The notes below the pieces were generated by a model, which ran no database searches, was not told the origin of the DNA, and saw only the letters and a program-made list of their open reading frames with translations. The translations under genes and the position numbers were made by a program. 64,000 nt of DNA, from NCBI GenBank assembly GCA_900317745.1, contig ONHW01000006.1, positions 37,043 to 101,042 on the forward strand. Reading direction: 5' to 3'. How positions within the stretch are numbered: the stretch's first letter is position 1; each line of letters starts with the position of its first letter. Of the stretch, positions 53,568-62,349 are shown one piece after another. The DNA is from an uncultured Bacteroidales bacterium (GTDB lineage Bacteria; Bacteroidota; Bacteroidia; Bacteroidales; Paludibacteraceae).

Positions 53568-55104
53568 CCGAATGCTTTTTCATTAGTTTTTGTACAATAG
53601 GCATAGCCTTCACCATTTGTTTCTCCTCGCTGTTCAATCCTGCAAAGTAGGCGCACACGCATATCAGTATAACGGATAGAACGGTCGTCGTACAGAAACT
53701 TACCCAGCCTTGCCCCAATCGCCATACAATAAGTGCCGGTACAGGTGCTGCCAACAGAGTGACCAACACAATCTTCCCAATCACATCTTTGGTGTAGTTC
53801 ATAATATCCAGGTGCAGAAATCCCTTGGCATAAATGATTCGCACCGTAGCGCACACTGCATTGCCCAAACCCCATATCAACAATGCGCCGATGCCGTTAT
53901 CTCCCAAGTGCAGCGCAAGCCATGATAGCGGCAATACGGCAAACTTGATTGCAGCCATTATAATCTGGTGCGTCTTGATGTTCCCGGTCGCAAAGATTGC
54001 GTTCCACAGCGGTGCCTGAAACGCGTCAAACACCTCGAATAGCAACATTCCTGCTATATACCAGGTGGTCAACTCCGGCCAGTCGCCCAACCATAAGTCG
54101 AGCACAAACGGCAGATTAATCATCAGCGGCAGCAACGGCAACAGCAACAGATAGTACGAAATCTTGGATGTCGAGAATATAAGTTGCATAAAATATTTGT
54201 TGTCATCTGCTGCATACGACTTGTATATCTGCGGATTGAACGCTGCGGCAAAGTTCCTGGCAAACATTGCCAACGCGTTGAACACCTGATTCGCTATTCC
54301 CAATGCTGCGTTGGCTATCACGCCCAGAAACATGTTAAACAGTATTGCCCTGCCTTGCATCACTACTACATCGGCTGTGTTCACCAGCAGACTCCAACCC
54401 GAATAGGCTCCGAACTGATAGATATGTTCCTTGTTCCAGTAGCGTATGTAGCGGCAGTCTTTCAGGCGTACGGTGCAATATACAATGTATCCCACAAACA
54501 ATACCAAGGCTATCCCCATCATCATTCCGCCATAGGCTATCAGCCGGTCTATAGGACTAACGGTTAACAGGAACGCCATGCCTAACTTGCCAATCGCCTC
54601 AAATACGCTGATTATGGCAAAGAAGTCCATCCGTTCATGAGCAATGATGGAAGATTCCAGCGGAATTTGCAATGTGCTCAGCATAAACGTCACAAGCGAG
54701 AACTGGAACACCCAATTGGCTGCAGTCAGGCGGTTGGTGGCTATTGTCAGGTGGTGATTGATGAACCACACGCCGCCAATCTCGAGCAAGACAAAGATCG
54801 CTGCAGCAAGTAGGATATGCAGGTTGATTGCCATTGAATATGTGCGTTGCAGTCCTTGCCGGTCGTTCTTTCCCATCTCAACGGATAGGAAACGGGTCGT
54901 GGCGTTCTTCAGTGCATGGTTGAAGAATGAGAAGAACACAATAACACTTGCAATCACGTTGTATATACCGAAATCCTCAAAACCCAAGGCTTGCAGTACA
55001 ACGCGGGAGGTGTATAGGTTGACCAGGGTTACCAGTATCATTCTCAGATACAGATAGCCCGTGTTCTTTGCTATACGTGCGGTGTTTTGTTGTGTGCTGC
55101 TCAT
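53560..55104 (-). CDS. wzx: Wzx flippase
   Basis: A 514-residue MATE/MVF-type exporter with about fourteen hydrophobic segments. It opens TGYLYLRMILVTLVNLYTSR and has FGIYNVIASVIVFFSFFNHA, a common pattern for Bacteroidales oligosaccharide flippases. It moves the undecaprenyl-linked repeat unit to the periplasm. It lies 6 bases after the aminotransferase gene and overlaps the Stealth gene. Confidence 0.93.
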   Translation of the reverse strand: MSSTQQNTARIAKNTGYLYLRMILVTLVNLYTSRVVLQALGFEDFGIYNVIASVIVFFSFFNHALKNATTRFLSVEMGKNDRQGLQRTYSMAINLHILLAAAIFVLLEIGGVWFINHHLTIATNRLTAANWVFQFSLVTFMLSTLQIPLESSIIAHERMDFFAIISVFEAIGKLGMAFLLTVSPIDRLIAYGGMMMGIALVLFVGYIVYCTVRLKDCRYIRYWNKEHIYQFGAYSGWSLLVNTADVVVMQGRAILFNMFLGVIANAALGIANQVFNALAMFARNFAAAFNPQIYKSYAADDNKYFMQLIFSTSKISYYLLLLPLLPLMINLPFVLDLWLGDWPELTTWYIAGMLLFEVFDAFQAPLWNAIFATGNIKTHQIIMAAIKFAVLPLSWLALHLGDNGIGALLIWGLGNAVCATVRIIYAKGFLHLDIMNYTKDVIGKIVLVTLLAAPVPALIVWRLGQGWVSFCTTTVLSVILICVCAYFAGLNSEEKQMVKAMPIVQKLMKKHSDE

Positions 55105-55110
55105 CTGTGC

Positions 55111-56373
55111 TTACTTGATAGCCTGCTTGATGGTCTGAATGATATAATTCACATCCTCCTCGGTTACCATTGGTCCGCTTGGCAGACAAATACCTCGCTT
55201 GAATACCGATTCGCTAACGCCGTTGGTGTAGGCCGGGCAGTTACGGAATACCGGCTGCTTGTGCATGGGTTTCCATAGCGGGCGACTCTCTATGCCGGCT
55301 TTGTCCAGATAGATGCGCAGTGCCTCAACGTTGCGGTTCGGCTCGCAGTCTGTATGTACGTTGCCTCCGCAACGCACAACACCTGCCGCACCGCCTACTG
55401 CGCCTTGTACTGCCTCTTGGTAGGCATACTCTTCGCCTTGTATATGTACGTTTTCATCCAGTACAGCCGTGCTCAGCCAGTAGTTCGAGTCAAAATCGGA
55501 TGAAGGAGCTTCATGGAAAGTTATACCGTCTATCTCTGCAAACGCTTCGCGATACCGTTGGGCAATATGTTTGTGGTGAGCCAGATGTTCCTCCAGAATG
55601 GTCATCTGGCCTCTGCCTATGCCCGCGCAGATATTCGACAGACGGTAATTGAATCCTATTGCTTCATGCTGGTAATACGGATATGCCTCGCGTGCCTGCG
55701 TCGCCAGCCACATTATCTGACGCTTGGCTTCTGCATCCTTGCATATCATTGCACCGCCGCCGGAGGTGGTAATCATCTTGTTCCCGTTGAACGATAATAT
55801 GCCGTAGTTGCTGAATGTCCCTAACACTTGTCCTTTCCAACGGCTGCCCATTCCTTCCGCTGCATCTTCTATCACAGGAATACCGTATTTGTTTGCTATC
55901 GCCATAATCTCTTCAATGCGGTAGGGCATTCCGTACAGAGCCACAGGAATAATGGCTTTCGGATACTTGCCGGTCTTTGCCTTGCGGTCAATGATAGCAC
56001 GCTCCAGCAGTTCGGGATCTATGTTCCATGAACCTGCTTCCGAGTCCACAAACACCGGCGTGGCACCAACGTAGGTCACCGGATTAGCCGAGGCGCAGAA
56101 CGTAAATGTCTGGCAAATAACTTCATCTCCCGCCTGTACTCCACAAGCAATCAACGCCAGATGAATAGCCGCCGTGCCGGATGACAGGGCTACTATCTCT
56201 TTGTCCAGCGGGCTTGCTCCGGCACGGGTGTTGACGAACTGTTTCAAATCTTCCTCAAACCCGTTCACATTCGGGCCTAATGGTACAACCCAGTTTGTAT
56301 CAAACGCTTCTTGAATGAATCGCTGCTCCTTGCCGCTCATGTGGGCGAGGCATAGATAAATGCGTTTCTGCAT
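55111..56373 (-). CDS. DegT/DnrJ aminotransferase 2 (PglE-like)
   Basis: A 420-residue PLP enzyme starting MQKRIYLCLAHMSGKEQRFI. AVIEDAAEGMGSRW is the cofactor Asp region (read here as VIEDAAEGMG), and LSFNGNKMITTSGGGA holds the Schiff-base Lys. This sub-pattern, with NGNK then TTSGGG, is that of the PglE/bacillosamine group. The frame continues upstream to 56469, but ATG 56373 matches family start. It is likely to aminate UDP-4-keto-6-deoxy-GlcNAc from the WbpM-like enzyme. Near the C-terminal half is a variable insertion around 330-350 (EYAYQEAVQGAVGGAAGVV). Confidence 0.93.
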   Translation of the reverse strand: MQKRIYLCLAHMSGKEQRFIQEAFDTNWVVPLGPNVNGFEEDLKQFVNTRAGASPLDKEIVALSSGTAAIHLALIACGVQAGDEVICQTFTFCASANPVTYVGATPVFVDSEAGSWNIDPELLERAIIDRKAKTGKYPKAIIPVALYGMPYRIEEIMAIANKYGIPVIEDAAEGMGSRWKGQVLGTFSNYGILSFNGNKMITTSGGGAMICKDAEAKRQIMWLATQAREAYPYYQHEAIGFNYRLSNICAGIGRGQMTILEEHLAHHKHIAQRYREAFAEIDGITFHEAPSSDFDSNYWLSTAVLDENVHIQGEEYAYQEAVQGAVGGAAGVVRCGGNVHTDCEPNRNVEALRIYLDKAGIESRPLWKPMHKQPVFRNCPAYTNGVSESVFKRGICLPSGPMVTEEDVNYIIQTIKQAIK

Positions 56374-56398
56374 AAAGTATGAGTTTGTATTGATATTT

Positions 56399-57007
56399 CT
56401 AATTATGTCCGTTAAAGAGCTCTGCCGTAGCCTGCCCTTCGTGCGATATATCCTTGTGGTGTAGCACATTGTGGATAGTCATTAGCAGAATCTTTATATC
56501 CAACTTAAAACTAATATGGTCCACATACCACACGTCATATTCAATCTTCTTGGTGTGAGTCAGGGTGTTGCGCCCGTTCACCTGTGCCCAACCGGTTATA
56601 CCCGGACGGACCTCGTGCCTGCGGTGCTGTTCCGGCGAATACAAGGGCAGATACTTCACCAGCAACGGACGCGGGCCGATCAGTGCCATGTCGCCTTTCA
56701 GCACGTTGAACAGTTGCGGCAACTCGTCCAGCGATAGCGAACGGAGTATCTTGCCTGTTTTCGTCAATCGGTATTTGTCCGGCAGCAACTCGCCGTTCGC
56801 ATCTTTCCTCTCGTTCATTGTCTTGAACTTGATCAGCCGGAACAGTTTTTCGTCTTTTCCCGGTCTCTCCTGTGTAAAGAACACGCCCGCTCCCTCGTTG
56901 GCGAAATGTAGCACAACAATCAGTACCAACAATATCGGGCTGATACAAATCAGGCCTACCAATGCTATGCTGAAGTCAAATATCCGTTTCAGATAATTTT
57001 TGTACAT
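56399..57007 (-). CDS. Phosphoglycosyl transferase (PglC-like initiating sugar transferase) 2
   Basis: A 202-residue monotopic enzyme. FDFSIALVGLICISPILLV is the reentrant helix; FTQERPGKDEKLF, LIKFKTMNER and LDELPQLFNVLKGDMALIGP are the catalytic blocks. It matches PglC/WeeH-type enzymes that transfer bacillosamine-like phosphates. Adjacent to the PglE-like gene, which supports a di-amino dideoxy sugar as the first residue. See also the copy at 46092. Confidence 0.95.
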   Translation of the reverse strand: MYKNYLKRIFDFSIALVGLICISPILLVLIVVLHFANEGAGVFFTQERPGKDEKLFRLIKFKTMNERKDANGELLPDKYRLTKTGKILRSLSLDELPQLFNVLKGDMALIGPRPLLVKYLPLYSPEQHRRHEVRPGITGWAQVNGRNTLTHTKKIEYDVWYVDHISFKLDIKILLMTIHNVLHHKDISHEGQATAELFNGHN

Positions 57008-57021
57008 CTCTCCCCTTGCAG

Positions 57022-58083
57022 TTAAATCTCAACCAATTCAGGTATAACCAGTTTCTCCACATTCAGCAGCATTGTTCCCCAACTCAGTCCTAATCCGAAC
57101 GACGAGCACAACAATCGCTTATAGCCTTCTTGCTGCAGTTGCTCGCGTAGGCGCGTTACCATCAGTCCCGGCACGCTGGCACCGCCGGTGTTGCCGAACT
57201 CCTCCAGGTTGTACGGCACTTTCTCTGCCGGCAACTTCAACTTCTTCACCAGCCGGTCAACGATCAGTTTGTTCGCTTGGTGAATCAGGTAATAATCAAT
57301 ATCGTTGTCTTTGTCGATATGCAGTTCTTCCATCAGGTTCGCCACTGTCTTCGCCGGCTTGCTAATCGCAAACGTAAACACAGCCAAGCCGTCAATCAGC
57401 GTGTCTTTCGGAGCACGGATTATACCGTTCCCGAAATCCTCTTGCACAAACGATTCGTCGGTGATCGGGTGTCTGTAGCCTCCGTGAGGTGTCATTAGTG
57501 CCTTGTACCCGCTTCCCTGCGTATGGAAATCAATCATGATCGGCTGTGCCGACGGATCATACTCCAGTGCAATGGCTGTGCCCATGTCTCCGAACAGTGG
57601 CACGCGGCTCTTGTCTTGCATTGAACCCATTCGTAACGCCGTGTCGCCTATCAGCAGCAGCGCACGTCGGATATCTCCGTTGCTCAGCATGTTCCCCGCA
57701 ACGTTCATCGCGTACATACAACCGCAGCACCCCATCGGTATATCCACGCAGAAACAGTCTTCGCTCAGTCCCAACCTGTCTTGCAGCAGACACGACGTCG
57801 GAGGTGTCTTGTAGTCGCCTGTAACCGACTCAAACACCAGCATATCCACGCTCTCTTTCTCCCAGCCTAATTCTGCCAGCAACTTCTCTGCTGCGGCTTG
57901 GCACATATCGGATGCGCACAGGCTGTCCGGACCCAATCGCCGTTCGCGGATACCTACGGTATTGTTGAACACCTCGGCGCCCTCTTTGTCAAAGAACGGA
58001 AAGTCTTCGCTGTGTACCACCTCCTTGGGCACGCACGCGCTCACGCCTGTCATTCGTACATTATGTATATTCCAGCGAGCCAT
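57022..58083 (-). CDS. FabH-like 3-oxoacyl-ACP synthase III
   Basis: A 353-residue ketosynthase of the KAS III fold. The catalytic Cys is C119 in DIPMGCCGCMYAM, the His is in YLIHQANKLIVDRL, and the Asn in FGNTGGASVP. It begins chain extension from an acyl-CoA starter on an ACP. Its neighbours are two ACPs, an acyl ligase and two FabG-like reductases, so it probably builds a short acyl group for sugar modification, not membrane lipid. Confidence 0.93.
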   Translation of the reverse strand: MARWNIHNVRMTGVSACVPKEVVHSEDFPFFDKEGAEVFNNTVGIRERRLGPDSLCASDMCQAAAEKLLAELGWEKESVDMLVFESVTGDYKTPPTSCLLQDRLGLSEDCFCVDIPMGCCGCMYAMNVAGNMLSNGDIRRALLLIGDTALRMGSMQDKSRVPLFGDMGTAIALEYDPSAQPIMIDFHTQGSGYKALMTPHGGYRHPITDESFVQEDFGNGIIRAPKDTLIDGLAVFTFAISKPAKTVANLMEELHIDKDNDIDYYLIHQANKLIVDRLVKKLKLPAEKVPYNLEEFGNTGGASVPGLMVTRLREQLQQEGYKRLLCSSFGLGLSWGTMLLNVEKLVIPELVEI

Positions 58084-58106
58084 ACTGACTGTCCTTTTCT
58101 CCTTTT

Positions 58107-58346
58107 TTACAGTTCAATGCCGTTCTTCGCAAGAATATCTTTCCCGGCTTTGTAACTTGTGCAAGCCATAATATCCTCCGGATCAAGCATCAGGTCGAAT
58201 GCGTCCTCCATCAGTGTGATGATATTCAACTGGTGAACCGAATCCCACTCGGCTACGGTCTCTTTGCCGTAACTGTCACCCAACTGACTTGCATCCGCAC
58301 CGAACACTTCTGCAAAAATCTCGTTATATTTCTCTATGTTTGTCAT
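58107..58346 (-). CDS. Acyl carrier protein 1
   Basis: A 79-residue ACP. The phosphopantetheine site is Ser36 in EWDSVHQLNII. The first ATG in frame is 18 bases upstream, but ATG 58346 suits the family. The fold should be a four-helix bundle. A second ACP lies at 61339. It would carry the acyl chain made by the FabH-like enzyme. Confidence 0.93.
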   Translation of the reverse strand: MTNIEKYNEIFAEVFGADASQLGDSYGKETVAEWDSVHQLNIITLMEDAFDLMLDPEDIMACTSYKAGKDILAKNGIEL

Positions 58347-58360
58347 AATAATTGTAAATG

Positions 58361-59716
58361 TCAACGCTCAACACTCAACATTGAGTAAAGTTTCTTTCCC
58401 GCTTCGTTCTTCGGAATCTCAGCAATCACTCTTACCTCAAACGAAGTTGCCACAATATGTGTTTTCTCCACCAGCGCCTCTTTCACGGCTTGCGTCTTGT
58501 CTGCATCGGTGATATACACAATCATCTTTTCGTCTGTTCCGACACACGCACTTTCCGTCCCGCAATCTGCGGCTATGATCTGCTCGCACTCATCCAGTCC
58601 CACTCGCATTCCGAACAGTTTCAGAAATCGTCCTTTTCTGCCGGTTATGTAGTAGCAGCCGTCTTCGTCGAAGTACGCCAGATCGCCTGTCTGTATCTCT
58701 CCGTGCCGCTCATCGCCTAACGCCAGATCGGCAAGACAGCGCGCGTAACCTAATGTGACATTCTTCCCGCGATAGCACATCTCTCCTTCGCTATGCGGAG
58801 TGCTGATGCGCTTTCCGTGTTCGTCAACCAGCCACAACTCGCCGTTCGGAACGGCTATGCCTATGCTGCCGGCTTTCTCTACTGCCCACTTCGCCGGCAA
58901 CCACGCCATGCGTGCCGTACATTCCGACTGACCGTAGGTCGCTATCCAACGCTTGCCGTTATCCCGGCACCACTCTGCAAACTTCACATTCAGCGCCTTG
59001 TCCATCTTTCCGCCGCCTTGGGTCAGCAACTCCATATCCGGCAGGTCCATTCGGAAGAATCGCATCATATTCAGTATCTGGTAGGAGTAGGGTACACCGG
59101 TGAACGAACTCGCTTTCTCCTCTTTGATGAACTTCCAGAACACCGGGTCCGTCATGTTTCTGCCTGTTATCAGCAGTGTGGCGCCAACTTTCAAATGACT
59201 GAAAACCATCGACAGTCCCATTGTGTAGTACAGCGGCAATACCATCAGCGGACGGTCGGTTTCTTTCAGTTCAAAGAACGTGCTGATGTTCAGTCCCGCA
59301 GCCTCGATATTTTCGTAGCAATGCCTCACCAGTTTCGGACTACCGGTACTGCCGGATGTTGGCAATAAGTGCGATAATTCCGGGTACATTTCACATGTCG
59401 GATTGCCCGAGCGCTTCAACTCGCCGTCTGCCCAGATATATGCCGGTTTGTATTCGTCCAGCAGGTTGTTGTATAGTGTCTTGTCGGTCTTTGCGCTGAT
59501 GATTAGCGGCACTAACTTCTTGCTCGCAATCGCTCCCGTAACCCATTCCACGCAGCGCACGTTGTTCTCCACCGACATAAAACACAATGCCCGCTCTGCC
59601 ACATTCTCCTCAATCTCTCTCGCGCGGTGCACAATCTCCCCGTAGGTCAATCGTCCGCCTTCGCTGTCTATCGCCGCCAACCGGTCCTTATCAATATCTC
59701 CTATTCCTAATAGCAT
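58361..59716 (-). CDS. AMP-dependent acyl ligase (ANL superfamily)
   Basis: A 451-residue adenylating enzyme. LPTSGSTGSPKLV is the P-loop-like A3 motif, ATYGQSECTAR is A5, LAYFDEDGCYYITGRKGRF is A7/A8, and the terminal PKNEAGKKLYS holds the A10 Lys. It activates an acid for loading on an ACP or CoA. The family normally runs 500-550; this shorter form is close to those of specialised clusters. Confidence 0.93.
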   Translation of the reverse strand: MLLGIGDIDKDRLAAIDSEGGRLTYGEIVHRAREIEENVAERALCFMSVENNVRCVEWVTGAIASKKLVPLIISAKTDKTLYNNLLDEYKPAYIWADGELKRSGNPTCEMYPELSHLLPTSGSTGSPKLVRHCYENIEAAGLNISTFFELKETDRPLMVLPLYYTMGLSMVFSHLKVGATLLITGRNMTDPVFWKFIKEEKASSFTGVPYSYQILNMMRFFRMDLPDMELLTQGGGKMDKALNVKFAEWCRDNGKRWIATYGQSECTARMAWLPAKWAVEKAGSIGIAVPNGELWLVDEHGKRISTPHSEGEMCYRGKNVTLGYARCLADLALGDERHGEIQTGDLAYFDEDGCYYITGRKGRFLKLFGMRVGLDECEQIIAADCGTESACVGTDEKMIVYITDADKTQAVKEALVEKTHIVATSFEVRVIAEIPKNEAGKKLYSMLSVER

Positions 59717-59729
59717 GCAAAACTGTCAA

Positions 59730-60476
59730 CTAAATAGCTGCGCAACCGTCCACTCCTACTATCTGCCCGGATATGTAACTTGCCCTGTCGCTTGCCAGGA
59801 ACGAGCACGCGTTTGCTATATCCTCAGGTGTGCCCAGTCTGCCCATGGCGATACGGCTGATGCGCTCGTCTATCTTCTCGCCGTTCGCCTCATATAACTC
59901 GGCAAACCGCTCGGTCTTTACTATTCCCGGTGCTACGGCATTCACACGTATCCCTTGTGCCGCCAACTCTTTCGCTGCGGATTTGGTCAGCGATATGATA
60001 GCACCTTTCGTTGCCGAGTACGCCACTTGTCCCGGCGAACCCAATACTGCCGTCACCGACGCGATATTCACTATACTGCCACCGCCGTTTCTTGCCATCA
60101 GTCGGCTGACCAACTGAATCAGTTCAATCACGGCTATCACATTGATGCGGAACATCAGCTCCGTCTCCTCGCGAACGATCATTCCAATCTTCCGGTTGAA
60201 CACTACGCCTGCATTGTTCACCAGCACGTCTATCCGTCCTTCTGCCTTGAAGATCTGCATCATGGCTTGTTTAACTGCTGCTGTATCAGTCAGGTCAAAC
60301 GACAGATAATGAATCTGCTGTTCTTCCAATTCTTTAATCTTCGCCTCACTCAATTCCTGCCTGTCGCACGCATACACAACCGCACCGTCTGCGGCAAAAC
60401 GCTTCGCAATCTCCCTGCCTATGCCTTGTGCCGCACCCGTTACAATGCAAATCTTATTTTCCAATAACCGTTCCAT
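59730..60476 (-). CDS. FabG-like 3-oxoacyl-ACP reductase 1
   Basis: A 248-residue SDR. IVTGAAQGIGREIAKRF is the NADP motif, NNAGVV the N-A-G, IASVTAVLGSPGQVAYSATK the Ser-Tyr-Lys active site. It should reduce the ketoacyl group made by the FabH-like enzyme. A TTG in frame at 60485 is rejected in favour of ATG 60476. Confidence 0.93.
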   Translation of the reverse strand: MERLLENKICIVTGAAQGIGREIAKRFAADGAVVYACDRQELSEAKIKELEEQQIHYLSFDLTDTAAVKQAMMQIFKAEGRIDVLVNNAGVVFNRKIGMIVREETELMFRINVIAVIELIQLVSRLMARNGGGSIVNIASVTAVLGSPGQVAYSATKGAIISLTKSAAKELAAQGIRVNAVAPGIVKTERFAELYEANGEKIDERISRIAMGRLGTPEDIANACSFLASDRASYISGQIVGVDGCAAI

Positions 60477-60485
60477 ACTTGCCAA

Positions 60486-60523
60486 GAACTCTAAACTCTA
60501 AACACTCAACACTCAACTTTCAA
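60486..60523. repeat. ACTCAA-rich low-complexity junction
   Basis: The gap between the two FabG-like genes is made of short repeats such as AACACTCAACACTCAACT. A longer tract of the same kind is at 61283-61338, and a shorter one at the ACP1/ligase junction near 58361-58383. Such spacers are familiar in Bacteroidota; function not known. Confidence 0.7.
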
Positions 60524-61270
60524 CTACACCAACGTTCTTCCTCCGTCGATCTTCAGTTCTGTTCCTGTCACCCATTGCGTTGCATCCGACAGCAGATAAA
60601 CGGCAGCCTGTGCCACTTCTTCCGCACGACCGTAACGGCGCAGCGGATAACGCTCCATATCCCGCTGTATATCTTCCGCATTCATCGTTCCGTTCTGCAG
60701 GAACGCGGTCTCTATTCGTCCCGGAGAGATGGTGTTGCAACGAATCTGTTTTCCCGACAATTCCACGGCTGCATACTTGACGAACGCGCTTAATGCTGCT
60801 TTCGAACTGCCGTATGTGGACAATCCTGTCGCCGTGTTTCCGTTGCCTGAGATCGATGCGATATATACCAGCGAGCCTTGTTTCGTTATCCGTTTCTGTT
60901 TCGCCAGCACTTTGGTCAGCATAACCGCTGCCGTATAATTCGTCGCAAATACCGATTCTATATCTTTCTCCGTCACCGCCTGTATAGGTTTCAGCGCACT
61001 TACTCCCGCTGCAAACACTACGCCGTCCACTTCGCCTGCTGCTTCTGCCAACTGTTTCAGCGCGTCAGCGTTTGTCAGATCGGCTGCTATATAGCGGTGA
61101 CCGTCACCTTCCAACTGCTGTAAGGTCTCTTGCAGACGTTCCTCGTTCCGTGCTGTCAGGATAACTGCCGCGCCCATCTTTGAGCACTCGATAGCCACAG
61201 CCCGACCGATGCCTGAAGAAGCACCTGTCACCAATATCCTCTTGCCTGATAACGAAAACGGATTATACAT
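60524..61270 (-). CDS. FabG-like short-chain reductase 2
   Basis: A 248-residue SDR starting MYNPFSLSGKRILVTGASSG, with Ser in IASISGNGNTATGLSTYGSSK and YxxxK. Cofactor and catalytic residues are intact. It is less like FabG1 than expected of a recent duplicate, so it may act on a different intermediate or on the sugar. Another ATG at 61282 is possible. Confidence 0.9.
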   Translation of the reverse strand: MYNPFSLSGKRILVTGASSGIGRAVAIECSKMGAAVILTARNEERLQETLQQLEGDGHRYIAADLTNADALKQLAEAAGEVDGVVFAAGVSALKPIQAVTEKDIESVFATNYTAAVMLTKVLAKQKRITKQGSLVYIASISGNGNTATGLSTYGSSKAALSAFVKYAAVELSGKQIRCNTISPGRIETAFLQNGTMNAEDIQRDMERYPLRRYGRAEEVAQAAVYLLSDATQWVTGTELKIDGGRTLV

Positions 61271-61282
61271 ATCTTTCAACAT

Positions 61283-61338
61283 TTATCGCTCAACCCTCCA
61301 CACTCAACCCTCAACTCTCAACACTAAACCCTCAACAC
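61283..61338. repeat. CTCAACACTCAA-type low-complexity spacer
   Basis: A run of CTCAACCCTCCACACTCAAC-type units fills the gap between ACP2 and the FabG-like gene. On the minus strand it reads GTTGAG repeats. Confidence 0.75.
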
Positions 61339-61560
61339 TCACCCCTTGCTTTGCACCAGATCGTACAATTCTTGTATGGTTTGTGTCTGACGCATTTCTT
61401 CCGGTGGCAGAACAATCCCGTATTCTTCATCTACCATTGTTATTACCAGCAGTGCCACGAGCGAACTCCATTCTTCCAGTTCGCGGAACCGTGTCTCCGG
61501 AGTCAGTGTCGTATGCAATTCATCGAACTGCTCTGCAAAAAACTCTATAAACTTTTCCAT
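61339..61560 (-). CDS. Acyl carrier protein 2
   Basis: A 73-residue ACP. The carrier Ser is Ser33 in EEWSSLVALLVI; the usual D of the DSL motif is replaced by Ser, which does not remove the modifiable residue but is unusual. Its two-ACP arrangement with ACP1 suggests separate loading and extension carriers. Confidence 0.9.
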   Translation of the reverse strand: MEKFIEFFAEQFDELHTTLTPETRFRELEEWSSLVALLVITMVDEEYGIVLPPEEMRQTQTIQELYDLVQSKG

Positions 61561-61605
61561 ATCTGTATTCTTTCAATTTTCACTTTTCAATTCCCTTTTC
61601 CCTTT

Positions 61606-61640
61606 CCCCCCTCCTTTCAGGGAGGGGCTGGGGGTAGGCT
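61606..61640. repeat. CCCTCC...GGAGGGG palindromic repeat, intergenic copy
   Basis: The sequence CCCTCC-TTTCAG-GGAGGG with a trailing CTGGGGGTAGGCT lies between ACP2 and the NeuD-like gene. A close relative occurs in the opposite orientation inside the lipoprotein gene at 62841-62876. It overlaps the NeuD stop codon by one base. Confidence 0.8.
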
Positions 61641-62269
61641 TACATTAGCACTTTCGCCGGATTGCCGACCACCGTTGTTCCGCTTTTCACTTTGCGGATT
61701 ACGAAGCTGCAAGCCGCCACGCGCGCATTGTTTTCTATCGTCACGTTGTGGTTGATCATAGCGCTGCTGTAAATTACCGTTTCGTTTTCCACTATCGTTC
61801 CGCCTACGAGAGTCACGTGCGTGTCTATCCTGTTCCAGTCGCCTATGCGGCTGTCATGACCGATCACCGTGTACGACTGAATCAGATTGTACTTACCCAC
61901 TTTCACATCCGCACCAAGCGTAGTGAATGCACCGACTATAGTGCCTTCGCCTACCTGCACGTTTGTGCCGATACGTGCGGTCTTGTGAATCATTGTCAGG
62001 AACTTCCCGCCTTTGCCCATGATCTGTTCCATACATTTCTTCCGGGCAACGCCGCCTATCGAGCACACAAACACCTCGTCCGGTGCGGGCACATAATCCT
62101 GTATTGTGCCTAACATCGGAGGATAGTTCTTGTAGCCGTCCAACGCGGATAGATTGTCGTCAATAAATCCTTTTATTTCGTACTCGGTTCCGTATCCTGT
62201 ACTTTCGCGTGCCATGTCGTTTAGTGTGCGACCCATTCCTCCGGCACCGATAATGATGAGTTGTTTCAT
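61640..62269 (-). CDS. NeuD/PglD-like sugar acyltransferase
   Basis: A 209-residue protein. The N-terminal Rossmann half has LIIIGAGGMGRTLND, and a left-handed beta helix with hexapeptide repeats follows (IGTNVQVGEGTIVGAFTTLG and GKYNLIQSYTVIGHDSRIGD), ending NPAKVLM. PglD N-acetylates a UDP-4-amino sugar; here an acyl-ACP made by the adjacent set may be the donor. The first gene of the operon, directly after its promoter candidate. ATG 62269 is chosen over 62299. Confidence 0.92.
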   Translation of the reverse strand: MKQLIIIGAGGMGRTLNDMARESTGYGTEYEIKGFIDDNLSALDGYKNYPPMLGTIQDYVPAPDEVFVCSIGGVARKKCMEQIMGKGGKFLTMIHKTARIGTNVQVGEGTIVGAFTTLGADVKVGKYNLIQSYTVIGHDSRIGDWNRIDTHVTLVGGTIVENETVIYSSAMINHNVTIENNARVAACSFVIRKVKSGTTVVGNPAKVLM

Positions 62270-62315
62270 TTCTTTAATCCAAATGATAGAAATCAGCAAA
62301 TTTTGAAAAAGCCCA

Positions 62316-62347
62316 CAAAGTTACGAAAAAAAATGCACATTTGCAAA
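62316..62347 (-). promoter_or_regulatory. Bacteroides-type promoter, minus strand
   Basis: On the minus strand TTTG (62347-62344) and TAACTTTG (62323-62316) are separated by 20 bases, an excellent match to the Bacteroidota consensus. It would drive the long operon beginning at 62269. Confidence 0.82.
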
Positions 62348-62349
62348 CT

